This document shows, one piece after another, positions 41,281 to 50,869 of a DNA stretch of 64,000 nucleotides. Under the pieces are notes generated by a model. That model saw nothing but the letters and a program-made list of their open reading frames with translations. It ran no database searches and was not told where the DNA came from. The stretch covers positions 2,728,001 to 2,792,000 of the forward strand of contig OZ241898.1 of NCBI GenBank assembly GCA_965203525.1, read 5' to 3'. The position numbers and the translations under genes were made by a program. Each line of letters begins with the position of its first letter. Positions within the stretch are counted from its first letter, which is position 1. This DNA comes from WTFV01 sp965203525. GTDB lineage: Bacteria; Acidobacteriota; Vicinamibacteria; Vicinamibacterales; UBA8438.

Positions 41281-41411
41281 GGTCAACCTGTTTGCCGAGA
41301 ACGCCGAAAACGCGCCGATCTCGGGACTTGCTGACAGGAAGAGGCTTTTATCATTCCCAAGTTGGTCCAGGTGCCGCAAGATTTCGTGAGCGGCGTAGCT
41401 GCGCCGGGCCG

Positions 41412-42620
41412 TCACGGCCGCAGCCACTCCGCGACCGGTTTCGCCAGGAAGCTCCCGACGTCGATGCCGTCGCCGCCGACGAGGAGCTTGCGGGTCGGCC
41501 GAAAGGCGTCGGAGAAGGCCGCCATGCCCGGCAGCGTCTCCGGGGCGCGTCCGCTCTTGACCTCGACGGCGGCCAGCGTGGGGCCGCGGCGCACGACGAA
41601 GTCGACCTCGCGATTGCGCTCGCGCCAGTAGTGGACCTCGCAGTCGCCCGCGGCCGCGGCGTTCGCCAGATGCGCGCCGACCGCCGACTCGACCAGACGG
41701 CCCCGGAATGCGCGGTCCGCGCGGGCCTGTTCGGGCGTGACCCCCGCCTGTGCCGTGATCAGCGCGGTGTTGAAGACCTGGAGCTTGGGACTCGACGCGC
41801 GCCGCCGGGCGGCGCCCCCGGCGTACTTCTGAAGCCCGGTGACCAGACCGGCCCCGGACAGCAGATCGAGGTAGTGGGCCAGCGTGGTGGTGTTGCCGGC
41901 GTCCTGGAGCTGCCCCAGCATCTTGGTGTACGAGAGGATCTGTCCCGAGTACGCGCATCCGAGCTCGAGCAGCCGGCGCAGCAACGCCGGCTTGTCGACG
42001 CGCGAGAGCAGCAGGACGTCGCGGGCGACGATCGGCTCGATGAGCGAGTCGCGGACGTAGCGCGCCCAGCGTTCCGGTTGCCGGACGAGCGGCGCCGCGC
42101 CGGGATAGCCGCCGTGGAAGAGGTATTGGTCCAGGGACCAGCCGAACGCCGCGCGCATTTCGGCGAAGCTCCAGTGCGGCAGGCGCAGCATCTCGAAACG
42201 GCCGGCGAGACTCTCGTTCAGGCCGCGGTCGACGAGCAGCGGAGCCGAGCCGAGCAGGACGACCTTCAGCCGCCGGTCCCGCCGCGTGTCGGCGTCCCAC
42301 AGGCGCTTGACCGTCTCCGACCAGCCGGTGACCTTCTGGACCTCGTCGAGAACGAGGAGCGCGCCGCCCGCGTCCGCCTCGTCCGCCAGACTCCGCGCCG
42401 CCTCCCACTGCTGCTCGATCCACGGGACGCCGCGCAACGTCGGTTCGTCGGCGCTGGCGTAGCGCGTCGGCAGGCCGGACCGCTGCGCCGCCTGCCCCGC
42501 CAGCGTCGTCTTGCCGACCTGCCGCGAGCCGGCGACCACCTGGATGAAGCGGCGCGGCTCGAGCAGCCGGAGGACCAGCTCGTCGGTCTGCGGCCGGCGG
42601 TATGCGAACTTCGCAGTCAC
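41412..42620 (-). CDS. AAA-family ATPase with DUF4143 domain
   Basis: 402 residues. The N-terminal AAA_14 domain carries Walker A VVAGSRQVGKTTLAGQ (about residues 27-42) and Walker B ALLVLDEVQKVTGW (about 86-99); the C-terminal DUF4143 (about 200-395) includes FRGRLVESAVGAHLANAA, HYWRERNREVDFVVRRG and AVEVKSG, a PD-(D/E)xK-like strand pattern. Proteins of this family are widespread, often as lone genes, and their role is not settled. Start GTG 42620 is supported by the operator directly upstream. The gene has normal high GC for this genome. Confidence 0.9.
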   Translation of the reverse strand: MTAKFAYRRPQTDELVLRLLEPRRFIQVVAGSRQVGKTTLAGQAAQRSGLPTRYASADEPTLRGVPWIEQQWEAARSLADEADAGGALLVLDEVQKVTGWSETVKRLWDADTRRDRRLKVVLLGSAPLLVDRGLNESLAGRFEMLRLPHWSFAEMRAAFGWSLDQYLFHGGYPGAAPLVRQPERWARYVRDSLIEPIVARDVLLLSRVDKPALLRRLLELGCAYSGQILSYTKMLGQLQDAGNTTTLAHYLDLLSGAGLVTGLQKYAGGAARRRASSPKLQVFNTALITAQAGVTPEQARADRAFRGRLVESAVGAHLANAAAAGDCEVHYWRERNREVDFVVRRGPTLAAVEVKSGRAPETLPGMAAFSDAFRPTRKLLVGGDGIDVGSFLAKPVAEWLRP

Positions 42621-42626
42621 CTGCGA

Positions 42627-42654
42627 TGAGTATTTTTACTCACTTGCCTGAGTA
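42627..42654 (-). promoter_or_regulatory. Palindromic operator with three TGAGTA half-sites
   Basis: On the plus strand: TGAGTA tttt TACTCA at 42627-42642, a perfect inverted repeat, then after 6 bases a third TGAGTA at 42649-42654. It lies immediately upstream of the ATPase GTG start, where it could act as an autoregulation site. AT-rich in a GC-rich genome. Confidence 0.6.
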
Positions 42655-42757
42655 ATACAATTTTCGCGCGGGTTCGCGGGGCGAGCGGCGCGGGCGCCGG
42701 TGGCGCCGGTCACGGTTCGACGGCGCGGTACTCCATCGACGGCACGGACGGCGCCCG

Positions 42758-44800
42758 TCAGTCCGTTTGCCGGAGCGCGTGGTACTCCAGGGCCGCGCCG
42801 AGCGCCATGGCGCCGCCGCGATCGTCCGCGCCGCTGACGGCGGGCCGGTCGAGGTAGTGCCGGCGCGTGGCGCCCGCCCCGGTGCTGAAGCAGACGTCGA
42901 CCAGCGTCCCGTCCTCGGCGACGTGCGCGAGCAGCGCGCGCCAGGCGCGGTCGACGGCCGGCCGGTAGGAGTCGTCGAGCCACCCGAGCCGGAGCCCGCG
43001 GGCCATCGCGGTCAGGGTCATCGCGGTGACGCTGGTCTCCCGGTAGCTGCCCGGCACGTCGACGATCTGCCGCCACATGCCGTCCGGCGCCTGCCGGGCG
43101 CGCAGGGCGGCGAGGTGCCGGCGGTGGACGTCGAGCACCGCGGCGCGGTCCGGGTGGTCCGCGGGGAGGACCGTCAGCAGCTCGGCGAGCCCGAGTGCGC
43201 CAAACCCGTTGCCTCGGCCCCAGGCGACGGGAGCGCCGGCGTCGTGGTGGAACAGCCCGTCCGGCTGCTGCAGGCGGGCCGCGGTGGCGGTGACCAGCCG
43301 GACGGCGGCGGCGAGCCCTTGCGGGTCGCCCGCGCGGACCGCGGCTGTCGTTCCCAGGAAGAAGTCGTCGCTCCAGCCGGAGGCGTGCCGGGGAACGCCG
43401 GGCGCCGTCTCCGCCGCCGCGAGCGACACCCCTTCGGCCGCCAGCCGCGCCGCCGCCGCGCGGTGGTCGCCGGGCGACTGCGCCAGCGCGGAGAAGATCA
43501 TCGTGCCGGCCAGCGCGGCGAAGGAGATCCGATCGCCGAAGAGCGCCCGCTCGCCGGAGAGCCACGGACGGACCTCCTCCAGCACCTTGCCGCGCAGCGA
43601 CGCGTCGTCGTCGAGGTCGGCGAGCCGCAGGGTGTGCGTCCAGGCGAGGGCGGGGATGTAGCTGATGCCCGGCGCGCCGGGGTAGCGCCGGGCCAGCCGC
43701 CGCGCGACGGCCAGCGGGTCGCGTTCCATCCGGCCGGCCAAGGCGTTCCGCAACGGCGAGCGCCGGTAGGCGGTCTCCGCGGCGCGGACCAGCACCTCGC
43801 GCATGACGGCCGCGCCGTCCGCCGCGCCGGCGGTCGCCAGCAGCGTGTCGACCGGACCGAGGCCGGTGTGGTTCGCCGCCGGGTCGGCGAGCGCCGCGGC
43901 CAGCGAACCGGCGGGCGCTCCCCCCGCCTCGGAGCCGGCGCGTACGCGCAGCCGGTCCCCGGCGCGCACCTCCACCACGAGGTCCGGCGCCTGGTACGTC
44001 ACCCAGCGCCAGACGTAGCGGGTCTCCGGCCGGTCGGGATCGTCGAAGAACCCGCCGGCCGGGGGGAACGCGGCGGGCGGGCCGGCCGCGTCCGCGCCGG
44101 GCAGGGCCAGCGGCAGGGCGCTGACCAGCCACCGGGCGCGCTCCGCGTCCGGCGCCCCGGTCTTGAACCAGCGCACGGCGTCGAGCACGATGCGCGCCGC
44201 GTCCGCGTCGCCGTCGAGTCCGCCGACGATCACGAGCCGGCGCTCGGGACGCGCCGCGTCGAACGGCCACCCGTTCTCGAGGGTCAGCAACGGCGCGTCG
44301 TCCCGCGTCGTGCCGGCCGCGCTCACGATGCGCGGTTCGCCGCCGACCGCGGCCAGCGCGTCCAGCGCCGCCGGCAGCTCCCCGCCGCCGCCGGCCGGCG
44401 CCTGGGCGCGCAGCCCGGCGGTTCCCGCGAGCCCCAGGACCAGCCCGGCCGCCGCGCCGGCAACCAGGATCCGGCGGAAGGAGGACGCGCCCTGGATCGC
44501 TCGCCTGACCTTTCCCGTCCCCGCGGTGCCGGCAACCAGAATCCGGCGGAAGGAGGACGCGCCGCCCGCGGGCCGCAAGACGCCCGCGGCCCGGGCGTGG
44601 CGCGCGCGCCGGCCGGGACGGTTCGCCGATTCGAAGGCCGTACGTCCCGTCGTCACCCGGGGAGCGCGTGCCGCGCGGCCTCCTGTCGCACGGCGGTTCG
44701 TCGATTCGAGCGCCGCCCGCCCCGGCGTCACTTCGCGACCATCCGCTCGTCGACGGCGCCGCGCCGCGGGGTTCGCCGATTCGACCGCCGCCCGCCCCAT
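42758..44800 (-). CDS. Secreted GH88/GH105-like glycoside hydrolase domain protein
   Basis: A signal-like stretch (FRRILVAGAAAGLVLGLAG, just before LRAQAP near 44420) is followed by a region of unassigned type and a C-terminal (alpha/alpha)6-barrel part: GWSDDFFLGTTAAVRAGD, WGRGNGFGALGLAELLTVLP and DGMWRQIVDVPGSYRETSVT are GH88/GH105 marks (unsaturated glucuronyl or rhamnogalacturonyl hydrolases). The N-terminal half (WPFDAARPERRLVIVGGLDG) may be a separate domain. The start is uncertain: ATG 44800 gives 680 residues but its first about 110 are built from in-frame duplications; GTG 44656 is an alternative. A broken copy of its 3' end lies at 39293-39471. Confidence 0.75.
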   Translation of the reverse strand: MGRAAVESANPAARRRRRADGREVTPGRAALESTNRRATGGRAARAPRVTTGRTAFESANRPGRRARHARAAGVLRPAGGASSFRRILVAGTAGTGKVRRAIQGASSFRRILVAGAAAGLVLGLAGTAGLRAQAPAGGGGELPAALDALAAVGGEPRIVSAAGTTRDDAPLLTLENGWPFDAARPERRLVIVGGLDGDADAARIVLDAVRWFKTGAPDAERARWLVSALPLALPGADAAGPPAAFPPAGGFFDDPDRPETRYVWRWVTYQAPDLVVEVRAGDRLRVRAGSEAGGAPAGSLAAALADPAANHTGLGPVDTLLATAGAADGAAVMREVLVRAAETAYRRSPLRNALAGRMERDPLAVARRLARRYPGAPGISYIPALAWTHTLRLADLDDDASLRGKVLEEVRPWLSGERALFGDRISFAALAGTMIFSALAQSPGDHRAAAARLAAEGVSLAAAETAPGVPRHASGWSDDFFLGTTAAVRAGDPQGLAAAVRLVTATAARLQQPDGLFHHDAGAPVAWGRGNGFGALGLAELLTVLPADHPDRAAVLDVHRRHLAALRARQAPDGMWRQIVDVPGSYRETSVTAMTLTAMARGLRLGWLDDSYRPAVDRAWRALLAHVAEDGTLVDVCFSTGAGATRRHYLDRPAVSGADDRGGAMALGAALEYHALRQTD

Positions 44801-44805
44801 CGTCA
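44457..44805. repeat. Stacked duplications at the gene junction: 72 bp, and 75 bp twice
   Basis: caaccaggatccggcggaag occurs at 44461 and, with one change, at 44533 (offset 72). Further upstream of the gene, gttcgccgattcga-type blocks stand at 44621, 44696 and 44771 (offsets 75 and 75), each followed by a gtcac that in the last copy is the stop of the upstream gene (44803-44805). All offsets are multiples of three, keeping the reading frame of the hydrolase gene open. Confidence 0.9.
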
Positions 44806-45795
44806 CTCCCCCGCCAGCCAGAACATGCACCCCGGCCCGGAACCGGCGCCGGTCGGAATTTCCCCGACCACCGCGAGCGTCTCCAGGTCGATGACCGCCA
44901 CCCGGTCGTCTCCGCGCAGCGCCGCGTAGGCCACCCCGCCGTCCGGCCGCACGAGCAGGGCGTTCGGGGCGAGGTCGAAGCGGGTGATCTCGGCGCGGGC
45001 CGCGGCGTCCAGGACGACGACGCTGGTGGCCGAGTCCGAGACGAGCACGCGCGCGCCGTCCGGCGTGAACGCCAGCCGGTTCGGGTCTTCGAAGTTCAGG
45101 TCGAGACGGGCGCCGACCGTCCGCGACGCGACGTCGATGATCGACACGTCGCCGTCGTTGCGCGTGGCGACCCAGAGTTCGGCGCCGTCCGGCGACAGGT
45201 CGAGCCCTTCCGGGTACGCGCCGCCGGCGGGGATGGAGGTGACGCGCCAGCCGGGCGGGCCGGCCGCCGCGCCCTCCACGATCGACACGGTGTCCGACTC
45301 CCGGTTGGCGGTGAAGATCGTGTCCCGGTCGCGGCTCAGGACCAGCATGTGGGCGCCGTCCTGCCCGAGTCCGAGCAGCCAGTCGACCGCGTCGGCGGCC
45401 GGGTCGTAGCGGCCGATCGCCTTGAAGCCCTCGGCGGTGAAGTACAGCTTGCCGCCGGCGAAGCGGACATCGTGCGGCACGGCGCCCGTCCCGACGTCGA
45501 TGCGCCGCAACTCGGTCAGCGTCTCCAGGTCGATCACCGAGATCCCGTCGCTCGGACTGGCGACGAACGCCAGCCTCCCGTCCGGCGTCGCGGTCACCTC
45601 GTGCGGGCCGCTCACCGTCGGAACCCGTCCCAGCACGGTCCCCGCCGCCGGATCCACGACGGCCAGGGCGCCGGCGTCCCGCAGCAGGACCAGCAGCCGC
45701 GGCCCGGAAGCGGCCTGCGCCGCCGCCTCGCCGCCGCCCGCCGCGAGCAGACCGAGCGCCGCCGTCCATCCGATCACCTGTCGCCTTGCACGCAC
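44803..45795 (-). CDS. Secreted YVTN/NHL-type beta-propeller protein
   Basis: 330 residues with a signal peptide (QVIGWTAALGLLAAGGGEAA, about residues 6-25) and about seven propeller blades, each with a strand pattern like RLAFVASPSDGISVIDLETL, AELWVATRNDGDVSIIDV and VVVLDAAARAEI, the YVTN-repeat family. Such secreted propellers bind ligands or proteins; some resemble lactonases or quinoprotein amine subunits. No catalytic motif is seen. GTG 45795. Its stop forms part of the 75-bp duplication series shared with the hydrolase gene. Confidence 0.85.
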   Translation of the reverse strand: MRARRQVIGWTAALGLLAAGGGEAAAQAASGPRLLVLLRDAGALAVVDPAAGTVLGRVPTVSGPHEVTATPDGRLAFVASPSDGISVIDLETLTELRRIDVGTGAVPHDVRFAGGKLYFTAEGFKAIGRYDPAADAVDWLLGLGQDGAHMLVLSRDRDTIFTANRESDTVSIVEGAAAGPPGWRVTSIPAGGAYPEGLDLSPDGAELWVATRNDGDVSIIDVASRTVGARLDLNFEDPNRLAFTPDGARVLVSDSATSVVVLDAAARAEITRFDLAPNALLVRPDGGVAYAALRGDDRVAVIDLETLAVVGEIPTGAGSGPGCMFWLAGE

Positions 45796-45917
45796 GGGTC
45801 ACTTCCCTTCCCTGGCGGCCCCGGCGGGCGGCGTCATCGGGCGACGCCACCCGCCGGGCCGACGAACCGGGACGGCACGCGCCGCGAGCCCCGCGGCGCC
45901 CGCCCGCACCGCGAACC

Positions 45918-46937
45918 CTACGGCTGGTCGGTCGCCCGCTCCCTGGCGCGCTCGCCGCCGAGGATGTTGGTCATGCTGTAGTTCCCCTCGTGGCAGGCGT
46001 ACTCGAAGAGGAACGGCAGCTCGTCGGCCGGGAACGCGGAGAACGGGAACTCCCCGGAGAAGCTCCGCGTCCAGTGGGTCGGGTCGTCGATGGTGAACTC
46101 GTAGCGCAGGCTGTCGGGGCCGGCCCGCGTGAACCGCTCGGTCACCGTGATCGTGTCGTCCGACCGGCCGTTCGCCATGCGGAGCAGGATCGGGTCGCCG
46201 CCGACCGCGCCCGCGTTCGCCTCGGTCCGCCGCAGGTTGGTGGTCTCGACGACCAGCGTGTCCCCTTCCCAGTAGCCGCGCGCGTCGCCGTGCCACTGGC
46301 GGATGCCGGCCGGCAGATGCCCGCGCCCGTCGATCGGGATGATGCGGGTGTCGTGGATCATCTCGGCGTAGATCACCACGTGGTCGGGCGTCTGCAGGAA
46401 GATGAAGTTGTTGTTGTAGGCGCTCGGCAGCATGGGCGGGCCGGCCGACCAGACCAGGCAGCGGTCGTTCAGCTCCAGGTCCTCCCAGGAATCGAAGGGA
46501 CCTTCGACCGGATACTCCTCGTCGTGCGCCGCCTTGCGCGCCGCGGCGTCCCCGGTCCGCGCCGGCAGCCGGCCGGCGGGCGGATCGACGATCAGCGAGG
46601 TGCGGCCGGTCGGGCGCGTGCCGCCGTCGAGCCAGAAGTTGTTGTAGCCGCCGACGTTCCCGCCCGCGACGGTGCGCCGCGGCGGGGCCAGCAGCAGTTC
46701 CTGGTTGCGGTCCACCCGCGCCTGCTCCTGCTCGGCCACCTCTTCGTCGGTGAGGAACACCTTGTCGCCCAACGCCTCGGGCCGCTCGAGCGGCGTGATG
46801 GTCTTGTTGGTGTAGGTCCCCTGGAGATCCGGATCGCCCCACGGGGTGCGCGGGGCCTCCTGCGCGGCGGCGCCGGCCGGAGCCAGCGCGAGGAGCACGA
46901 GCACGCCCAACGCGGCGCGGAGATATGGCCGAGTCAT
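45918..46937 (-). CDS. Secreted protein of unknown function (PDLQG-type family)
   Basis: 339 residues with a Sec signal peptide (ALGVLVLLALAPAGAAAQ, about residues 9-26). The mature start APRTPWGDPDLQGTYTNKTI is characteristic of a large uncharacterised family abundant in Acidobacteriota. Other recognisable pieces are RCLVWSAGPPMLPSAYNNNF and GYWEGDTLVVETTNL, which fit a lipocalin-like or THAP4-like beta barrel. No catalytic residues can be named. ATG 46937. It precedes the beta-propeller gene on the same strand with a gap of about 120 bases. Confidence 0.75.
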   Translation of the reverse strand: MTRPYLRAALGVLVLLALAPAGAAAQEAPRTPWGDPDLQGTYTNKTITPLERPEALGDKVFLTDEEVAEQEQARVDRNQELLLAPPRRTVAGGNVGGYNNFWLDGGTRPTGRTSLIVDPPAGRLPARTGDAAARKAAHDEEYPVEGPFDSWEDLELNDRCLVWSAGPPMLPSAYNNNFIFLQTPDHVVIYAEMIHDTRIIPIDGRGHLPAGIRQWHGDARGYWEGDTLVVETTNLRRTEANAGAVGGDPILLRMANGRSDDTITVTERFTRAGPDSLRYEFTIDDPTHWTRSFSGEFPFSAFPADELPFLFEYACHEGNYSMTNILGGERARERATDQP

Positions 46938-47545
46938 CTGACACCTCCCATGAACTGGCCCTGCGGCCGTTTCCTCGATTCCCCTGACTTCGTTCGCGAC
47001 CGCCGAGCCCGCGGAACCCGATCCGGCGGCCTCCCGCCGGCTCGTCCCGCGACGCCCCCGCCTGCAGGGGGACGGCGCGCCACCATCGCGCCCCGGCCCG
47101 GCGGCCTCCCGCCGGCTCGTCCCGCGACTGCCGAACTTCTCCGATTATACGCCTGCGCGCCCGTCGTCCCCCGCCCGTTCCGCCGCGGCGTGCGGGCGGC
47201 CGATCGCGCGGACGGCGGGTGCCGCGGGTCAAGTCCGGCCGCCGCGGGAATGCACTCGGTGAGCAGCGCCCAGGCGTCGGCGCGCGGACAGCGGGCGCTG
47301 CAAGCGCAGGTCCGGCCGCCGCGGGAATGCGGCTATCCTCTCCGGGGAGTCGGCGACCGGAGACAGCGGATCACGATGCCGGCCGCCGGTGTTCGGCCCG
47401 AGCCCGGCGGTGAATGGGCAGCCGCGCGGGCGGGCGTCCCGCGGCCCCCGGCCGGGCGCCAAGGCGCAACTCGAACCAGGGTGAAGGGCAACCGCGCCGA
47501 CCGCCGCGCGCCGGACGCCGCGGCGACGGGGAACGATCGGGTGAG
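46938..47545. other. Intergenic region with two short duplications, no gene supported
   Basis: About 600 bases between divergent genes. ccggcggcctcccgccggct occurs at 47023 and 47098 (offset 75), continuing identically to about 31 bases; gtccggccgccgcgggaatg occurs at 47233 and 47310 (offset 77). A TTATAC box lies near 47145 and a TATCCT box near 47334. Open frames have no family resemblance. Confidence 0.7.
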
Positions 47546-50500
47546 ATGACCGCCATCGTCGACAACACGAAGCGCCGCGTCGGGGACTTCCTCCGGGAGC
47601 GGATCGAAGCCGGCTCGGACCTGTCGATCGTCTCGGCCTACTTCACCATCTACGCCTACGACGCCCTGCGCGACGTCCTGGAGAGCGCCGGCCGCACGCG
47701 CTTCCTCCACGGCGAGCCCGGGGCCGTCGGCGTGCTGGACCCGGGCGGGGACGACGCCAAGGCGTTCCGACTCGACCGGGACGGCGGCATCGAGTTGAAG
47801 CGGGCTCTGGCGCAGAAGCCGCTGGCCCGCGCCTGCGCCGCCTGGATCGAGAAACAGGTCGAGATCCGGACGATCGACCGCGCCAACTTCCTGCACGGCA
47901 AGCTCTACCACGTCGCCCGCGGCGGGGGCGCGTCGGCCCTGGTCGGCAGTTCCAACTTCACGCGGCGCGGGCTCGGCTTCGGCCTGGCGCCCAACGTCGA
48001 GCTCAACCTCGAGGTCCGCGACGCCGACGACCGGCAGGCGCTCCTCCGCTGGTTCGACGACCTCTGGCGCGACGAGAGCCTGACCCGCGACGCCAAGCCG
48101 GACGTGCTGGCCGCGCTCGATCGCCTGGGCCGGCCCTATGCGCCGGAGTTCGTCTACTACAAGACCCTGTTCCACGTCTTCGAGAGCTGGCTCGCGCGGC
48201 GTGGCGAACGGGAGGGTCTGCTCCACGACGTCCACCTCTACGACACGGAGATCTGGAAGGCGCTCTACGCCTTCCAGCGGGACGGGGCGACCAGCGCCGT
48301 CAACCGGCTGCTGCGCCACAACGGCTGCATCGTCGCCGACAGCGTGGGGCTCGGAAAGACCTGGACGGCGCTGGCGGTCATCAAGTTCTTCGAGCTGCGC
48401 AACGAGCGGGTCCTGGTCCTGTGCCCCAAGCGGCTGGAGGACAACTGGGTCCGCTACACGGCGTGGGCGGGGCTGCGCAACAACCCCTTCGAGAAGGACC
48501 GGCTCAACTACACGGTGCTCGCCCACACCGACTTGAGCCGCTACGACGGGCGGTCGGGGCAGATCGACCTCGCCGGCTTCAACTGGGGCGCGTTCGATCT
48601 GGTGGTCATCGACGAATCCCACAACTTCCGCAACGAGGGCAGGGACCGGACGGACGAAGCGGGCGCCGTCGTCAGGCGCAGCCGCTACAACCGGCTGCTC
48701 GAAGAGGTCCTGAAGGACGGCGTGCGCACGAAGGTGCTGATGTTGTCGGCGACGCCGGTCAACACCACGCTGCGCGATCTGCGGAACCAGATCTACCTGA
48801 TGACCGAGAAGCGGCAGGACGCGTTCCGGGACGCGCTGGGCATCGGCGACGTCCAGTCGATGTTCGGCGTGGCCCAGCGCGAGTTCCAGCAGTGGGAGGC
48901 CGCGCGCCGGGCCGGGGCGGCGGCGGACAAGGCGGCCCTGCTCGAACGGCTGGGGGCCGATTTCCTCTCGCTGCTGGACGCGGTCACCATCGCCCGCTCG
49001 CGCGACCACGTCCGCCGCTTCTATCCCGAGGTGACGGCGGCGATCGGCGGCTTCCCGGAACGTGCGAAGCCGGAGAACCTGCACCCGGCGACCGACAGCG
49101 AGGGCGAGCTTTCCTACGACGAACTGCACGACCGGATCGGCAACTTCCGACTGGCCGTCTACATGCCGTCCCAATACCTGAAGGACACGTCCGATCTGGA
49201 CGCGGAAAAGGAGAGGCTGCGCTTCGACCAGCGCGACCGCGAGCGCTGGCTGATCGGCATGATGCGCGTCAACCTGCTGAAGCGTCTGGAAAGCGCCGTC
49301 CATTCCTTCGCGCTGACCATGGGCCGCATCCTCGACAAGATGGACGACCTGGACCGCCGCATCGAAGCGTGGCGCGAGCACGGCGCGCGGGACGAGATCG
49401 AAGTCCTTCCCGACGCGGACGAGGAGGACGAGGAGTTCGCCGTCGGCCGCGGCCGGCGCTACCGCTTCGACGAGCTCGACGTCGACCGCTGGCGCGAGGA
49501 CCTGCGCGGGGACCGGCGCGTCTTCGAGACGCTGCGCCGCCGCGCCAGCCGCGTCACCGTCGAACGCGACGGCAAGCTGGCCGAACTGAAGCGGGTCCTG
49601 CGGCGCAAGGTCGAGACGGCGCCCGCCGGCAAGGACGGGCGCGCCAACCGCAAGGCGCTCGTCTTCACGACGTTCGCCGACACCGCCCGCTACCTCTACG
49701 GCAACCTCGCGGAATGGGCGCGCCGCGACCTCGGCGTCCACGTCGCGCTGGTCACGGGCGGCGACGGCAACCGCGCCAGCACGGGCGAGACCCGGTTTCT
49801 CGACGTTCTGGCGCGGTTCGCCCCGAGAGCGCAGCAATCCGACGGCGGCGGCGCGGAGATCGACGTCCTGATCGCGACCGACTGCCTGTCGGAAGGCCAG
49901 AACCTCCAGGACTGCGACCTGGTCGTGAACTACGACATCCACTGGAACCCGGTGCGGCTGATGCAGCGCTTCGGACGCATCGACCGGCTCGGCAGCCGCA
50001 ACCGGCGGGTCGCCATGACCAACTTCTGGCCCACGGCGGACCTCGACCGCTACCTGGACCTGAAGAACCGCGTCGAAGCGCGCATGGCGCTGGCGGACGC
50101 GGCGGCGACCGGTCTCGACGATCCGCTGAACCGCGACGCGCCGGCCGCAGACGAGGCCCGCGAGCCGGTCCAGCAGGAGCTGGCCTTCCGGGATCGGCAA
50201 CTGACGCGCATGCGCGAAGAAATCCTCGACGTCGAAGAGGCGGAGGACGGCATCGCGCTGAACGACCTCACGCTCGACGACTTTCTGGCCGACCTGCTGC
50301 ACTACATCCAGCAGAACCGCGCGGCGCTCGAAGCCGCGCCGTTGGGCATCCAGGCCGTCGTCGACAACGGTGCGCGGGAGGCGTCGACGCCGGCCGGTCC
50401 CGCGGAACCGGTACGGCCCGGCGCGATCTTCTGCCTGAAGCGGAGCGGCGACCCGGCCGCGCGCACCCCGAACCGCCTGTGGCCGTACTTCCTCGTCCAC

Positions 50501-50869
50501 GTCCGCGACGACGGCTCGGTGCGCTACACTTTCCGCCAAGCTCGGCAGTGTCTCGCCCTGTTCCGGGCGCTCGCCGCCGGGCGGCCGGAAGCTCTCGCCG
50601 CGCTGGAGGACGCCTTCGACCGGGAGACCGGACACGGCCGGCGCATGGAGAAGTACGACGCGCTTCTCGACGCCGCTCTGCGCAACGTCGCCGGAACCTT
50701 CAGGAATGCGGAACTCGCCGACCTGGCCCGGAAGCGCGGCGCGGTGCTGACCGAGAAGCCGGAACGGCCCGGTCCGGCCGAGGGGTTCACGCTGGTCACC
50801 TGGCTGGTCATCCTGGACAAGGAGCGGCCGGCCGGCGCCGCGCCCGAAAGGCAATGGCCGATCCGCTGA
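47546..50869 (+). CDS. PLD-domain plus SNF2-type DNA helicase/nuclease
   Basis: 1107 residues. N-terminal phospholipase-D-like nuclease part: FLHGKLYHVARGGG (His-x-Lys, about residues 112-125) and GSSNFTRRGLG (about 134-144). The SNF2-like helicase follows: Walker A VADSVGLGKTWTALAV (about 261-276), LVVIDESHNFRNEG (DESH, about 352-365), LSATPVNTTL (about 400-409), and in lobe 2 TDCLSEGQNLQDCDL and LMQRFGRIDRLGS (about 803-815). This layout belongs to defence helicases that pair with a methyltransferase, as in the class 1 DISARM-like or related restriction systems. It overlaps the methyltransferase gene by 16 bases. Confidence 0.9.
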   Translation: MTAIVDNTKRRVGDFLRERIEAGSDLSIVSAYFTIYAYDALRDVLESAGRTRFLHGEPGAVGVLDPGGDDAKAFRLDRDGGIELKRALAQKPLARACAAWIEKQVEIRTIDRANFLHGKLYHVARGGGASALVGSSNFTRRGLGFGLAPNVELNLEVRDADDRQALLRWFDDLWRDESLTRDAKPDVLAALDRLGRPYAPEFVYYKTLFHVFESWLARRGEREGLLHDVHLYDTEIWKALYAFQRDGATSAVNRLLRHNGCIVADSVGLGKTWTALAVIKFFELRNERVLVLCPKRLEDNWVRYTAWAGLRNNPFEKDRLNYTVLAHTDLSRYDGRSGQIDLAGFNWGAFDLVVIDESHNFRNEGRDRTDEAGAVVRRSRYNRLLEEVLKDGVRTKVLMLSATPVNTTLRDLRNQIYLMTEKRQDAFRDALGIGDVQSMFGVAQREFQQWEAARRAGAAADKAALLERLGADFLSLLDAVTIARSRDHVRRFYPEVTAAIGGFPERAKPENLHPATDSEGELSYDELHDRIGNFRLAVYMPSQYLKDTSDLDAEKERLRFDQRDRERWLIGMMRVNLLKRLESAVHSFALTMGRILDKMDDLDRRIEAWREHGARDEIEVLPDADEEDEEFAVGRGRRYRFDELDVDRWREDLRGDRRVFETLRRRASRVTVERDGKLAELKRVLRRKVETAPAGKDGRANRKALVFTTFADTARYLYGNLAEWARRDLGVHVALVTGGDGNRASTGETRFLDVLARFAPRAQQSDGGGAEIDVLIATDCLSEGQNLQDCDLVVNYDIHWNPVRLMQRFGRIDRLGSRNRRVAMTNFWPTADLDRYLDLKNRVEARMALADAAATGLDDPLNRDAPAADEAREPVQQELAFRDRQLTRMREEILDVEEAEDGIALNDLTLDDFLADLLHYIQQNRAALEAAPLGIQAVVDNGAREASTPAGPAEPVRPGAIFCLKRSGDPAARTPNRLWPYFLVHVRDDGSVRYTFRQARQCLALFRALAAGRPEALAALEDAFDRETGHGRRMEKYDALLDAALRNVAGTFRNAELADLARKRGAVLTEKPERPGPAEGFTLVTWLVILDKERPAGAAPERQWPIR

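Noticed and set aside
42758..44800. Direct repeats 39293 and 42758 as phage attachment sites
   Set aside because: No integrase or phage gene lies between them, and the shared part is a coding 3' end with scattered decay, unlike an att core.
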